41,773 nt of DNA from Albidovulum sp. (GCA_028823855.1 JAPPFL010000017.1:1-41773), one strand, 5' to 3'; counted from the stretch's first letter, positions 1 through 9,454 are shown. Notes: generated by a model not told the origin, from the letters alone. Translations and numbers: made by a program.

Positions 1-54
1 GCCGGGGCGGCTAGAATGTCATGCAATTTGCTTTAGTTGGGAATCGAGGCTAGG

Positions 55-627
55 ATGGCGTTGGTCCTTGAGGAAGGGCGGCAAAAAACAATTTCGGATC
101 TGCACGAACGGTGCAAGAGTATACTGGCGCATCCAAAACAGAAGAGTGCCGGGCTGAACCAAATCGGTAATTTGCGGGTCGCGATGGCGATACTACAGCC
201 ATGGGAAACGGACAGGGTACAATCGGGCGAGCCCCACAATGTCTCGTTGCGGTTTGCATATTGGTCAAAAGTCTCGGCTGACAGGTATCCGTTGATGCCT
301 ACGAAATTGCGCGGCACTATTGCTGAGGAGGCTATCATTCAGCGTGAAATCAAATTTGCTGATTTCTCCCAGGGAGTCAATGCAAGCAATAATACGGCAA
401 CACCGATTTCGACACTCCATAGAAAGGCGAAGTGGAACTTTTGTTTTCCGCTTTACCTAGTGGAATCTAATGGTCGGCGTTACCATTTATTTGTCATGAT
501 AGAAGGAGATGATAAGCGGATTGTCGGCCTACCGGAGAAAGAGCTTGAAAGCCGGCTGCAGGCAGTCTATTCTATTGTGGATCAAAAAATGAAGTCACTG
601 ATTGAGGCCGAAGCACAGGTCGCATGA
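55..627 (+). CDS. Hypothetical protein, possibly GAF-like
   Basis: Protein of about 190 residues with no signal peptide or membrane segment, so probably cytoplasmic. I do not recognise the family with certainty. The middle (about residues 85-160) has the layout of a GAF-like sensor domain: a helix with RGTIAEEAI, a variable loop, then a strand-rich block ending in FPLYLVESNG and YHLFVMIEGD. The C-terminal 30 residues are predicted helical and charged. I chose the ATG at 55, preceded by GAGG at 47-50, over an upstream TTG at 37. The stop overlaps the start of the next gene by four bases (ATGA), so the two are probably co-translated. Codon use is less GC-biased than in the transport operons, consistent with accessory DNA. 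Function unknown. Confidence 0.6.
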   Translation: MALVLEEGRQKTISDLHERCKSILAHPKQKSAGLNQIGNLRVAMAILQPWETDRVQSGEPHNVSLRFAYWSKVSADRYPLMPTKLRGTIAEEAIIQREIKFADFSQGVNASNNTATPISTLHRKAKWNFCFPLYLVESNGRRYHLFVMIEGDDKRIVGLPEKELESRLQAVYSIVDQKMKSLIEAEAQVA

Positions 628-824
628 TGGGTAAACGCACAATAGACCCCGTTGAAATTAGTCTTCGGGACATGGTTGACAAGGATCTCATCTCGGTTGA
701 ACAGGCTGAGGCAGAAGAAGCGTCGCGAATCCGGATGACTGAACACGCCACAAAATTGCAGGAATTGGCTTGTAGGATTGACGATCCGGTGTTGCGCTGG
801 AATATTTTGTCTGGCGGGCATTGA
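624..824 (+). CDS. Small hypothetical protein, coupled to the upstream gene
   Basis: A 66-residue, highly charged, helical polypeptide (many Glu, Arg and Lys) with no signal or membrane segment. Its ATG overlaps the stop of the preceding gene (ATGA), and a second ATG follows at once at 627, so either could be the start. The overlap argues that it is translated as the partner of the GAF-like protein. The segment around residues 22-50 (QAEAEEASRIRMTEHATKL) could form a coiled-coil or dimerisation helix. No family recognised. A small regulator or antitoxin-like partner is possible but is only inference from size and coupling. Confidence 0.5.
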   Translation: MMGKRTIDPVEISLRDMVDKDLISVEQAEAEEASRIRMTEHATKLQELACRIDDPVLRWNILSGGH

Positions 825-1329
825 GACGCAGCCATCAGGAAACTTCAGCTACGACTAGTTGAGACGCCTTCGCCTACTCGGACAGCTTAGCGGCTAGGTG
901 GAGCGTTAGGCATGGTCAATCATGTCTCGACGGACGCGACGCGCTTAGCCGCGTCGTCTCTAACCGAGCAGCTATATGATCATCAGCAGACTCTTGCCAT
1001 AGGCCAGAGTATTGGATGCGAAGCGGTGACGACTATTCCGAATTCGAGATAGTCGGTATAATTCCAGAATCCCTATTATTTTGGAAAGTCCGCCGGCCCA
1101 ATTGATTTTTGGCTACTTTCCTACGCGAGTATCGGAACAATCGCAGCGCATTGAGGAACGCCGGCAGGTCGTCATCAAAACGGTATCGAGACGGATCTGC
1201 GGCGGGCTCTCGACGACTGGCAGGACAGCATGCTCCGGGCGCAGACGGGAGAAACGAGAATGAACGCGGCCGGAAGACCTAAAACGCGAAAGCGGACGAC
1301 GGAGAAAACTGGAGTCGATCAGTAGGGAA
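825..1329. other. Intergenic stretch, no convincing gene
   Basis: About 500 bases without a gene I can defend. All six frames are broken by stops. A short GC-rich imperfect inverted repeat lies near 927-960. A GTTAGGC heptamer at 905-911 resembles an integron attC core site but has no partner (see rejected list). A short open frame at 1081-1263 has no ribosome site and no recognisable motif. Confidence 0.5.
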
Positions 1330-2700
1330 AGTGAACATTCCTGGAGTAGCGCGGTTTATCGCAAGAATCCCGCGCCTTGGTTCCGCCATCGACACGTTGG
1401 AATTCAGGATCCTAGTTTCCGGTGGCAAGTCGAATTCGATCGTCCGGCGATGGAGGCAAATAGAAACTCCGCGTGCTGCGTTGCATCGAAGAAGCGGGAG
1501 AAGTCCGCCGTATCGTTAAGACCCTCGACACTGCCGCGATCCTTCGGGCGTAAATCGGCTAGAGGCAGCAGGCGGCGGTAATAGCTTTCCAGAACCCGCC
1601 TGTAGCCTTAAATCTTCTCGAAAATGACCGCCGAAACCGGGAAAACCGGTCCCTGTTGATTGAAACCCGTCAAAGCAGGAACATGATGGACCACGCAGCG
1701 GTTCAGTCGCCCGTTTCCGTCCTCGAAGGAGTGGATAAAGACAAAGCCGAAGGCAAGGGATGCCGCCGCCAGAACTGGATCGACCCTGGAGCGATGTGCC
1801 GGTCAAAGCGTTCCAGTCCCGCGACTAGGGCCGGGAGATCTTCCTACCGAGCACTGATACGATCTGGAAGCGGAACGCCGAAAATTGGCTCTTTGTCGCC
1901 GATGAAACCGTACTCGTTGCGCGGCCCCAGACGAACAAAGCGCGCGTCGCCAATCGCGAAGCGCTGCGGACGTTCAAGCTCGGTTCGGTCGACAGGGCTG
2001 CGCCTTGCCTCGCCGAAGATTTTCCCAAGCTTCTAACGCGGTCCCGCAGCGGATTTTCACCTTCAATCCGGAACTTTGACCGGGAATCCGTGAAATGCAA
2101 AAACGCGGCGACCCGAGCCCGCTGTCCGGCGGGGGTTTTGCGAAGACTGGGTTCGCTTCCGACGCAAGATCTCGGTCGACGAATCATTCGATCTCCGGTG
2201 TCTTGAAAGCCAGCGGACAAAATAGGGGCGTGCCGGGAAGGCTGTTTCGCACCTGCTAGCGTGGAGAGTGCTTGCCGTGCGCGGCTCATTGCTGCTTCGG
2301 ATCGACAACCGGCGCATAGTAAAGTTCTCGGCATCTGGGAGGTTGAGTTTCTCGTCCAGAAACGATTCGCGGAGAAACCGGATCCGGCGTGAATAGATTC
2401 CGGTCGGGTTCGCCTCGACCAAAGCCCGACTCGGATTCGGCCCCGTCGCTCGAAAGAGCCCTTCAAGAACGGCGAGAGCCAGACCCTCGAAACGCGGCAA
2501 ATAGTTCAGGCGGCATGCGAAACCGGCTTTCTGTCGATGCCGAGGCGTATACCAACGTCATCCGTCCGCCTTATGATCCTTGCGCCGCGAGCCGATAGCG
2601 GACAAGATCAGGGGAAGAGGCGCAGAGAGCGCATAGGCGTCGATTAGAGCGGCATAGCCGACGGGTTAGGCCATTTCGGGATACCGGCGTTCGTGGAAAA
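1330..2700 (-). pseudogene. Decayed Fic-family protein (AMP-transferase fold)
   Basis: Reading the minus strand with frame changes recovers most of a long Fic protein of roughly 450 residues. In order from the N-terminus: a segment ending GYAALIDAYALSAPLPL (about 2590-2665); a block like PTGIYSRRIRFL and LNLPDAENF (about 2330-2420); RAAAFLHFTDSR and FRIEGENPLRDR (about 2030-2110); RFAIGDARFVRLGPRNEYG and VPLPDRISAR (about 1850-1980); the Fic active-site helix HSFEDGNGRLNR at 1704-1733; and the tail LNDTADFSRFFDATQHAEF (about 1470-1520). The catalytic His and the GNGR loop survive, with Ser for the usual Pro of HPF. Intact relatives modify target proteins by transferring AMP or other nucleotide moieties. 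Several frameshifts and stops (one just after ISAR) rule out a full-length product. Confidence 0.85.
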
Positions 2701-3108
2701 CGCTTGCGGAGCGTGAAAATCGATCTACGTGCCCCGACGCATGAATTCTTATTCTTTCCCGTCCAAATGGATAAAAATTTCTTATCGTGCCCATCAAGAT
2801 CGCCGGCGAGAGATTCCCGCGCGGCGCATTTGGTTTCGGGCAACCTACGCGATGCGTTTTCCGCGCCGGGCATCGAACGGGACCGTTCTTCGTGAATTCT
2901 AATTCATGCACTGAATCCGGAGCGCGAGGCAAGAGAAGCGTGGATTTCGCGGGTGCTCGACCCGGACTGGCGGCTGAAAAGCTTCGGATACGCGCCATGA
3001 AATCAATATTCGGAGCCGGTTCAATCGGAAACCGAGAATTCCCACGGCGATCGCCAATGCGGAAATTGTCCGGCTTCCAAACTGCGATTCCGCAAGGCGG
3101 TCCCGAAG
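2701..3108. other. Region between Fic remnant and epimerase, no gene
   Basis: All frames are short and without a ribosome site. It probably holds the former upstream region of the Fic remnant (minus strand) and the 3' flank of the sugar-transport operon. A 30-codon plus-strand stretch ending at a TGA near 2998 looks protein-like but is bounded by stops on both sides and is not assigned. Confidence 0.4.
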
Positions 3109-4098
3109 TCAGGATCGACCGGCGACCGCGTCCTCGATAATTGATCCTATATCGCGCTTCGGCGCGTATCCGAGAATCGAGCGGGCCTTTGAGATGTCAT
3201 GGGCGATGCGAATGGGCTGTCCGGGAATCCCGACCTCGACGAACGGCATTCCCGTCGCTTCGTGGAGCGCTTCGACGGCGGTTCGATAGGAGAATTGCGA
3301 CGGCCCGCTGAGATTGAAGACCTGGCCGACGGCCGAAGGGTTATCGAGCATCAGATCGATCCCGTCCGCTAGATCGCGAACGTCGCACATGTGGAATTCG
3401 TAGGGAGCGCCCTCTTCATCGAGAGCGAGAAGAAGCGTCGATTCCTGATCCGAAGGGCAGGCGGAATTCAGAGCGTCGGCAGCTTCGGGGCGACCGAGAG
3501 CCGCGAACAGCTGCCGCATCGGCGCGACGAACAGGAACCTTCCTGACCAGCCGTCGGGCCGCAGAATCTCTTCGGACCGCGCCGTCAGGGCGAAGCGAGC
3601 GACGGTTGCAGGAATCCCGTGGGCGCGCTGGTAGTAGAAGGCGAATCGCTCGTTCGTTTCTTTGGTCAGTCCGTAAAAGCTGTACGGGTTGAGGGGGTGC
3701 GACTCGCCGATCGGGAGGAATTTGGCCATCAGCGAAGGATAGACCTCGTCGCTGCTAGCCAGAAAGAAGCGCTTCAGCTCGACCTTTTGCTCGACGACCG
3801 CGTCCAGAAGGTTAAAGGTCCCCGCGATATTTTGCTCGAACAGTTCGCGATCGGCGCCCTCGCCCCACAGCATCGCGGCGGCGAGATGCGCGATCCGGTC
3901 AACCCCCGCGACGGCGGAGGCGACCGCCGCGCGGTCGGAGAGCGAGCCTGCTACTATTTCGACGTCCGCCCTTTCAAGCGCCTCGCGTCCCGGATCGTCC
4001 GGCAATACGAAAGCTCGAACGCGATCGCCCTTCGCCCCGCGAACGGCCGCCAATTTCCGGCCCACGCGGCCGGTGGCACCGGTGATCAATGTGGTCAT
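3109..4098 (-). CDS. NAD-dependent epimerase/dehydratase family protein
   Basis: A 329-residue extended short-chain dehydrogenase. The N-terminus MTTLITGATGRVG carries the glycine-rich NAD-binding motif (GxxGxxG, residues 7-13). The catalytic YGLTK (Tyr142, Lys146) and the upstream Ser-Ser of LASSDEVY fit the UDP-sugar epimerase/dehydratase family. No membrane segment is seen, so it should be cytosolic. Its frame runs open upstream to about 4506, but that part lies over the ATPase gene and is spurious. The ATG at 4098 has GAGAGG just upstream and starts exactly at the Rossmann strand. It lies 38 bases after the ATPase gene on the same strand, so it is probably the last gene of the sugar importer operon and may process the imported sugar. 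Substrate unknown. Confidence 0.88.
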   Translation of the reverse strand: MTTLITGATGRVGRKLAAVRGAKGDRVRAFVLPDDPGREALERADVEIVAGSLSDRAAVASAVAGVDRIAHLAAAMLWGEGADRELFEQNIAGTFNLLDAVVEQKVELKRFFLASSDEVYPSLMAKFLPIGESHPLNPYSFYGLTKETNERFAFYYQRAHGIPATVARFALTARSEEILRPDGWSGRFLFVAPMRQLFAALGRPEAADALNSACPSDQESTLLLALDEEGAPYEFHMCDVRDLADGIDLMLDNPSAVGQVFNLSGPSQFSYRTAVEALHEATGMPFVEVGIPGQPIRIAHDISKARSILGYAPKRDIGSIIEDAVAGRS

Positions 4099-4136
4099 TT
4101 CGTTTGCCTCTCTCGAAAAAATGCGCGACCCGCGCC

Positions 4137-5234
4137 TCATGCGATCGATATCGCCTCGCCCGTACGCTTGTCGAAGAAGCGCAGCTTCGCCGGGTCGACG
4201 GAAAATCCGATTCGGTCGCCCAGGCGCACGCGATCCGCGACCGAAGGCGCGAGGCGGGCGATGAACTGCGACTCCCCGGCGGCGACGGTCGCAAGCGACT
4301 CGTGGCCAAGCTCCTCGATCGAAACGACCGAGCCGCCGAAGCCGGCATCCGGGCCGTCTCCCGAAATGGCGATGTCCTCGGGGCGGAAGCCGACCAGCAA
4401 GGAATCGGCGGCGGAACGAAGAAGATCGATTGCGTCCGCCGGGCATTTTATTCCGACGCCATCGCCGGAAAGCGCGGCCTCGTCGCCGGCGTCGTCGAGC
4501 CGGCACGCCAATAGGTTCATCGGCGGCGTGCCTATGAACTGCGCGACAAAGGCGTTCGCCGGGTCGCGATAAAGTGCGCGAGGCGTATCGATCTGCTGAA
4601 TTCTACCGTCCTTCATGACGACGATTCTGCTGCCCATCGTCATCGCTTCGCTCTGGTCGTGCGTCACGTAGATTGTTGTAACGCCCAGCTCGCGCTGCAG
4701 CCGCGTAATCTCGGATCGCGTCTGAACCCTCAGCTTGGCATCCAGATTGCTCAACGGCTCGTCCATGAGAAAGAGCTTGGGTTCCCGAATGATGGCGCGC
4801 CCCAGGGCGACGCGCTGGCGCTGGCCGCCGGACAGCTGGCCGGGCTTGCGATGCAGAAGGCGCGTCAGATCCAGCGATTCCGCCACTTGTTGCACGAGCT
4901 TTTCGATCTCCGCCTTCGGCGCGCGGCGCAGCCGAAGGGAATAGGAAAGATTCCGGTACACGTTCATGTGCGGATAGAGCGCGTAGTTCTGGAACACCAT
5001 GGCTACGTCGCGGTCCCGGGGCGAGGCATTGTTGACTCGCCTGTCGTCGATCCAGATGTCGCCCTCGGTCGCGTTCTCGAGCCCCGCGATCATGCGCAGC
5101 GTTGTCGACTTGCCGCAGCCGGACGGCCCAACAAGCACGAGGAATTCGCTTTCCTCGATATCGAGGCTGACCCTGTCCACCGCAAGGTGGTCGGGGTATC
5201 GCTTGGAGACGTTCTCGAGTCGCGCAGTGGCCAT
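4137..5234 (-). CDS. ugpC: Carbohydrate ABC transporter ATP-binding protein (MalK/UgpC type)
   Basis: A 365-residue ATPase energising the adjacent sugar-type importer at the inner face of the membrane. Walker A GPSGCGKST lies at 36-44, Q-loop VFQNYALYPHM near 81-90, signature LSGGQ at 134-138, Walker B LFLMDEP at 154-160, and switch histidine in VTHDQSEAM near 192. A C-terminal region of about 120 residues (GFRPEDIAI, DRIGFSVDPAKLRFFD) is the TOBE-type regulatory domain of the MalK/UgpC/MsmK group. I start at the ATG at 5234 (MATARLENVSKRYPDH), which matches family N-termini. The longer frame to 5411 overlaps the permease gene. It follows the permease gene by 11 bases. The symbol is by family, not by proven substrate. 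Confidence 0.93.
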   Translation of the reverse strand: MATARLENVSKRYPDHLAVDRVSLDIEESEFLVLVGPSGCGKSTTLRMIAGLENATEGDIWIDDRRVNNASPRDRDVAMVFQNYALYPHMNVYRNLSYSLRLRRAPKAEIEKLVQQVAESLDLTRLLHRKPGQLSGGQRQRVALGRAIIREPKLFLMDEPLSNLDAKLRVQTRSEITRLQRELGVTTIYVTHDQSEAMTMGSRIVVMKDGRIQQIDTPRALYRDPANAFVAQFIGTPPMNLLACRLDDAGDEAALSGDGVGIKCPADAIDLLRSAADSLLVGFRPEDIAISGDGPDAGFGGSVVSIEELGHESLATVAAGESQFIARLAPSVADRVRLGDRIGFSVDPAKLRFFDKRTGEAISIA

Positions 5235-5245
5235 GGTCCTTTTCT

Positions 5246-6127
5246 CTAGCCCTTGACGCCGCCGGCCGTCAGCCCCCTGACCAGGTAGCGCTGTAGCATC
5301 AGGAAGATAAGGGCGGCCGGCAGCGTGATAATCGTCGCGGCCGCCATGACCTGGTCCCAGGGCGTTACGAATTCGCCCGAAAACGAGGCGAGCCCGAGCG
5401 AAACCGTCCAATTGTCCGGCTGGCGGATGAACATGCGCGCGAACAGGAACTCGTCCCAGGAAATGATAAAGCAGAACAGAAATGTCGAGGCGACCCCCGG
5501 CAGCGACAGCGGCAACGTAATGCGGAATAGCGTCCCGACGCGAGAGGCCCCGTCGATAAGCGAGGCTTCCTCCAGTTCGACGGGGATAGCGTCGAAGAAC
5601 GCCTTCAGAAGAGCGGCGGCCACGGGGATCAGGAAGGCGAGGTAGGCGAGCGAAAGTCCGAACAGGCTATTCAGCAGGCCGAGGCGCGAAAGGAACACGA
5701 ACATGGGGAGCGCAAGGAGTATCGCCGGGAACATCTGGGTCAGCAGAAGCGCGACCTGGGACGATTCCCGTCCGGGAAATCTGAAGCGTGAAAGCACGTA
5801 GGCGGCCATGGCGCCGAACAGCGAGGCGAAGAACGCCGTCGCGATCGAGACAGCCGTGGAGTTCCAGATCCAATGCGCGAGATCGGTTTCCGCAAATAGC
5901 GAAAAATAGGGAGCGAACACGGAGTCCGCGCTAGGAAGAATTCGCGGCGGAAAATCGAAAATTTCGGTGCTCGGTCGAATGGATGTAACGAACATCCAGT
6001 AAAACGGAAACACGCCCACAGAGCACAGCAATACAGCCGTCGCGGCGGCCGCGAGGCGCCATGCCGCAGCCGAAATGCTCAGCGGCGCGGTGCGGCCGAA
6101 GCCTTTGCGCGCGGCCGCGTCAGTCAT
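5246..6127 (-). CDS. Carbohydrate ABC transporter permease (MalG type)
   Basis: About 293 residues with six predicted membrane helices, the second permease of a CUT1-type sugar importer. The EAA loop that docks on the ATPase is seen as ELEEASLIDGASRVGTLFRI, followed by TLPLSLPGV. The N-terminal helix (AAATAVLLCSVGVFPFYWMF) and the FVTSIRP turn are typical of MalG/UgpE/LacG proteins. Start: the ATG at 6127 (MTDAAA) is preceded by GGGCAGGAGC. A GTG at 6139 in the same frame is possible but lacks a ribosome site. The start overlaps the end of the upstream permease gene by eight bases, indicating translational coupling. Confidence 0.93.
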   Translation of the reverse strand: MTDAAARKGFGRTAPLSISAAAWRLAAAATAVLLCSVGVFPFYWMFVTSIRPSTEIFDFPPRILPSADSVFAPYFSLFAETDLAHWIWNSTAVSIATAFFASLFGAMAAYVLSRFRFPGRESSQVALLLTQMFPAILLALPMFVFLSRLGLLNSLFGLSLAYLAFLIPVAAALLKAFFDAIPVELEEASLIDGASRVGTLFRITLPLSLPGVASTFLFCFIISWDEFLFARMFIRQPDNWTVSLGLASFSGEFVTPWDQVMAAATIITLPAALIFLMLQRYLVRGLTAGGVKG

Positions 6128-7016
6128 GCTCCTGCCCACGCGAAACCATGATGTATATCGATGTTAGAATGATCGACATGGCCAGCAGGAGAGAACCCAT
6201 CGCGAAAGCGGAACCCGCCCTGAAAAAGCGGAAAGCCTCGAAATAGATATGCACTACAAGGGCGTTCGTCGCTCCGGCGGGGCCTCCCTGCGTCATGAGG
6301 AAGATGAAAACGAAGTTGCCGAAGCTCCAGATGAGCAGAAGCAGCACGACGATCGCCAGGACCCGGCGCAGGCCGGGAACCGTGATATCGAAGAAACGGC
6401 GCATGGGCCCTGCCCCGTCGATGGCCGACGCCTCGTAAAGGTCGTCGCTGATGGTCTGAAGCCCGGCAAGCAGAAGAAGAACGGCGAACGGGTAGGTCTT
6501 CCACACGTTGACCAGAATTATGGCCAAAAGAGCGTACTGGGGATCGCTTAGCCATTTCGGCGTCGACTCTACCCACGGCAGCAGCAGCAGACCATAGTTC
6601 ACGATGCCGAAATCGGGATTGTACATCCATTGCCAGACCAAGGCGGCGACCACGTGGGGCACAGCCCAGGGAAGGATGACCATCACTCGAACAAGCCCCC
6701 GTCCGAAAAACTCGCGATCAAGCACGAGCGCCGCCGCGATGCCCAGCAGCACGCTTCCAACAACGGTGCCGCCGGAGAAGACGATCGTAACCCACACTGC
6801 ATTCCAGGTATCCGGGTCGGTAAGGACGGAGCCGTAATTTTTGAATGTCAGGCCGTCTCTGAAGCCGAGCCCGATCATTTTGCTGTCGGTCAGGCTGATC
6901 CTTAGACCCCAGGCTAAAGGGGCGATTACAAGAACCGCGATGCCGACCAAGAGCGGTACGAGCATGGCCGCTGGAAGCCATCTGTCCTGCTTATCGGCGA
7001 TTACTGTTGGGCGCAT
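6120..7016 (-). CDS. Carbohydrate ABC transporter permease (MalF/UgpA type)
   Basis: A 298-residue integral membrane protein, first permease of the sugar importer. Predicted helices include an N-terminal one (LPAAMLVPLLVGIAVLVIAP), a central set (VVGSVLLGIAAALVLDREF) and a final one (SLLLAMSIILTSIYIMV). The ATPase-docking EAA loop is YEASAIDGAGPMRRFFDIT. Periplasmic loops contain MYNPDFGIVNYG, usual in UgpA/LacF relatives. It follows the binding-protein gene across a 144-base gap holding a strong hairpin, and overlaps the next permease gene. With that permease it forms the channel heterodimer. Confidence 0.93.
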   Translation of the reverse strand: MRPTVIADKQDRWLPAAMLVPLLVGIAVLVIAPLAWGLRISLTDSKMIGLGFRDGLTFKNYGSVLTDPDTWNAVWVTIVFSGGTVVGSVLLGIAAALVLDREFFGRGLVRVMVILPWAVPHVVAALVWQWMYNPDFGIVNYGLLLLPWVESTPKWLSDPQYALLAIILVNVWKTYPFAVLLLLAGLQTISDDLYEASAIDGAGPMRRFFDITVPGLRRVLAIVVLLLLIWSFGNFVFIFLMTQGGPAGATNALVVHIYFEAFRFFRAGSAFAMGSLLLAMSIILTSIYIMVSRGQEHD

Positions 7017-7117
7017 CGGGATGCCGGCGGTCGCTTCAATGACCTGATGGGGTCCAAACCGGACGCTGTCAACTAGCGAACCCTTCCCTCAAGGCGTGCT
7101 GTATGAATGAAATGTCG

Positions 7118-7147
7118 TTCGGGGCGGAACCGAAGCCCGCCCCGGAA
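7118..7147 (-). promoter_or_regulatory. Intercistronic hairpin after the sugar-binding protein gene
   Basis: A GC-rich inverted repeat, CGGGGCGG paired with CCGCCCCG around a loop containing CGAAG, sits 14 bases past the binding-protein stop and about 100 bases before the first permease start. No T-run follows in the minus direction, so it is not a classical full terminator. It could stabilise the upstream mRNA or cause partial termination, giving more binding protein than permease. Similar hairpins follow the other two binding-protein genes at 12302-12335 and 39325-39347. Confidence 0.6.
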
Positions 7148-7160
7148 CTGGCTAGTCGCC

Positions 7161-8432
7161 TTAGCCGCCGATCAACTCTTCAACCTCGGCCTGGGCTTCG
7201 GCCAAAGAGGCCTCAATCGGAGCGTCGCGGTACAGGATTTCCTCGATCTTGTCCGCAATGATCTTGAGGATCTCGTTGCCGTAGGCTTCCAGTCCTTCGG
7301 GCATGATCGAAACCGCGTGCTTGTCCGATGCTTCCTGGAAGGTTTCAAACCAGGGATTCTCTTCCAAATATCCTTCCGGAAGGCTTCCGAAGCGCGGCGA
7401 AACCGTATTCGTGATCGCAACCATTTCCGTCTGCCACTCGGGGTTCTGCATGAATTCGATCAGCTTGAACGCCGCTTCGGGATTTGCCGCGCCTCGCGGA
7501 ACGGACCAAATCTGGAACGCCGCGGCGGTTCGGCGCCCGGACCACGGCATGTGGGCGGTGGCGAGCTTCGACACGATTTCAGGATTCGAATTCCGGGCGA
7601 ACGCCATCATCCAGGAGCCGTCGAACAGGACGGCCACTTTGCCTTGCCACCACATCTGGCGATAGGTGGACTTGTCCACGTCGCGCGGCATCACGCCCGC
7701 GTCGAACAGAGCCTTGAATTGCTCGATCGCCGCAACATTGCGCGGATCGTTGATCGTCGGCTTGCCGCCTTCGGAAAAGTGCCCGCCGGTCGCGATGACC
7801 CACTGCGCTACATCCATGTAGGTTTCTACATAGCTTCCAGGTTTGACCATAGCGGCGTATCCGAAATTCTCGGGCGGCTGGGTAAGCGCCTTGGCCATCG
7901 CCATGAAATCTTCCGGGTTGTCCGGAAATTCGGTATAACCCGCCTCCGCAAGCAAGTCGGCATTGTAGAACGGGATATAATTGGCCACCATGTGAATGAC
8001 GCCGTACGTGCTCCCGTCGGATACGATTGGCGACGCGAATTGCGCGGGCGTAAACGTTCCTTCATTAATGTCCGAATCCGCCATGAATTCGTCGAGAGGA
8101 TGCAGCAAGTCGTTGCGCAAAAAGTCTCCCATGTTGAGGTTCGTAAGGTGGATGACATCCGGAGGCGTGCCGGAACTCATCTCCAGTAGCATCTGGTCGG
8201 CATAGCCGCCATACGGCAGGTTGTAGCCGTCAACTTTTATACCCGGGTTCGCTTCCATAAAGGCATTGATGACTTTGTTCATCCAAATCTCGTTGCCCGG
8301 CTCGCCAAACCACCAACTCGGAAGCCTAAGGGTCACATCCTCGGCTATCGCGGAACCGACCGGCGCGATCGCCGTGCCCGCCGCGACGACGGCCGCGGCC
8401 ACGGCGGTCCTGAATTTACAAATTGCTTGCAT
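7161..8432 (-). CDS. Extracellular solute-binding protein of a sugar ABC importer
   Basis: About 423 residues. A Sec signal peptide (Arg/Lys start, hydrophobic run of Ala and Val, cleavage near GSAIAED) is followed by a mature family 1 periplasmic binding protein: LRLPSWWFGEPGNE at the N-terminus, a GKVAVLFDGSWMM strand in the middle, and the NPEAAFKLIEFM helix typical of sugar-binding proteins. I choose the ATG at 8432 because GGAGG lies eight bases upstream; the in-frame ATG at 8447 is itself inside that ribosome site. It is the first gene of the operon, and the promoter should lie in the 1-kb gap to 9455. The ligand is probably a mono- or oligosaccharide or glycerol-phosphate-like compound. 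Confidence 0.93.
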   Translation of the reverse strand: MQAICKFRTAVAAAVVAAGTAIAPVGSAIAEDVTLRLPSWWFGEPGNEIWMNKVINAFMEANPGIKVDGYNLPYGGYADQMLLEMSSGTPPDVIHLTNLNMGDFLRNDLLHPLDEFMADSDINEGTFTPAQFASPIVSDGSTYGVIHMVANYIPFYNADLLAEAGYTEFPDNPEDFMAMAKALTQPPENFGYAAMVKPGSYVETYMDVAQWVIATGGHFSEGGKPTINDPRNVAAIEQFKALFDAGVMPRDVDKSTYRQMWWQGKVAVLFDGSWMMAFARNSNPEIVSKLATAHMPWSGRRTAAAFQIWSVPRGAANPEAAFKLIEFMQNPEWQTEMVAITNTVSPRFGSLPEGYLEENPWFETFQEASDKHAVSIMPEGLEAYGNEILKIIADKIEEILYRDAPIEASLAEAQAEVEELIGG

Positions 8433-9454
8433 GCGATTTTCCTCCATTATCGAACCTCAAAGCCATGCAACCCCCCCCCCGTTCCTTTCGAGCAGGAAAA
8501 GAGAGCAGCAAGCTTTCGCCATTTGGCTTCGAGAACGACGGCATCTATCGCATGTACTTCGATTGGGGTCAAACCGGCCAGAATCGATGGCGAACACCCG
8601 TAGCGAAATCAATCTCCGACTTGGAAACACCTTATTGTTCACTTCCCCGCTTTGGGACGCACTGCCTTGATTTTACTGGACTTTGGCCGCCTCGAGCTCG
8701 AAACGGGCTAAGAACCAGCGAGAACCTCTTCCGGCAAAATGAGATCCGAGATACGCGCCGGCAATTGCAACCGGCCATGAAATACGAGTTCAATGAAGTT
8801 GGGACCATTTCGACCGGTTTTCGCGATTCGCATCATTCGATCGCCGCCCGCTTTCGGAGTCCGGGGGATCGCGTCCGGCCGCCGTCGCTCCTGATTTGAT
8901 CCCAACCGCAGGCGATGCCGCTCGGCGCGTCGCCGAAAGTTTTGAATTTGCGATTGGAAGGGTAGTTCGACCCGATAAAGCTGAACGCCCGCTCGCCCGG
9001 ACCGGGTACCGGGCTGCCGGGCGGGTGGCGGGCGGTCTTCAAGTTTTCGTATCTATGAAAATCTTCGGGCGGCGCCATTCCGCGCCGCTGAGAACTTCGG
9101 CACCGCGCCCTTCAACCAGGCCGGACACTCGAAGGCTTTCGCATAGCCGGCAAGGCGGGCGCGCCACTGCCAGATTTTCTTCGATCCCGGCCGGCCGAGC
9201 GACTCGGATACCTGCGGGCCGGGTTCGTAGAAATCCCGCCGCGAAAAATAGGGCGGAATCAATGGCGTACATTCTTTTTGCTCAAGAAGTTTCATTGATC
9301 GGGCGGTCAACCGATAGTCGCCGGCATAGCAATGCGACAGGCATCAAAAATGATTGCGGCAATTTTGATTGACTCTGCCGCGCAAAATGTTCAGGTGCGA
9401 TGTCGACTGCCGACGACTGGAATTGAAAAACCTTAATCTGCGAATGGAGCCTGC
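8433..9454. other. Divergent intergenic region between two importer operons
   Basis: About 1 kb between the starts of two divergent operons, so it should carry both promoters. A run of ten C at 8471-8480 lies about 40 bases upstream of the sugar-binding protein start. A plus-strand open frame (8423-8899) and minus-strand frames near 8833-9310 have no ribosome site, odd composition and no motif. I consider them non-coding or long-decayed. No RNA gene or repeat array was recognised. Confidence 0.5.

Noticed and set aside
840-915. Integron attC-like core GTTAGGC after a two-gene unit
   Set aside because: No complementary RYYYAAC partner at the proper distance and no second cassette or integrase, so a chance match is likely.
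4099-4506. N-terminal extension of the epimerase frame
   Set aside because: It runs antiparallel in frame over the ATPase gene, is Arg-rich, and has no ribosome site. The real start is at 4098 with the Rossmann motif.
8423-8899. Plus-strand frame of 158 codons before the liv operon
   Set aside because: It starts inside the binding-protein gene region on the other strand, has no ribosome site and runs through the ten-C tract. Composition is not protein-like.
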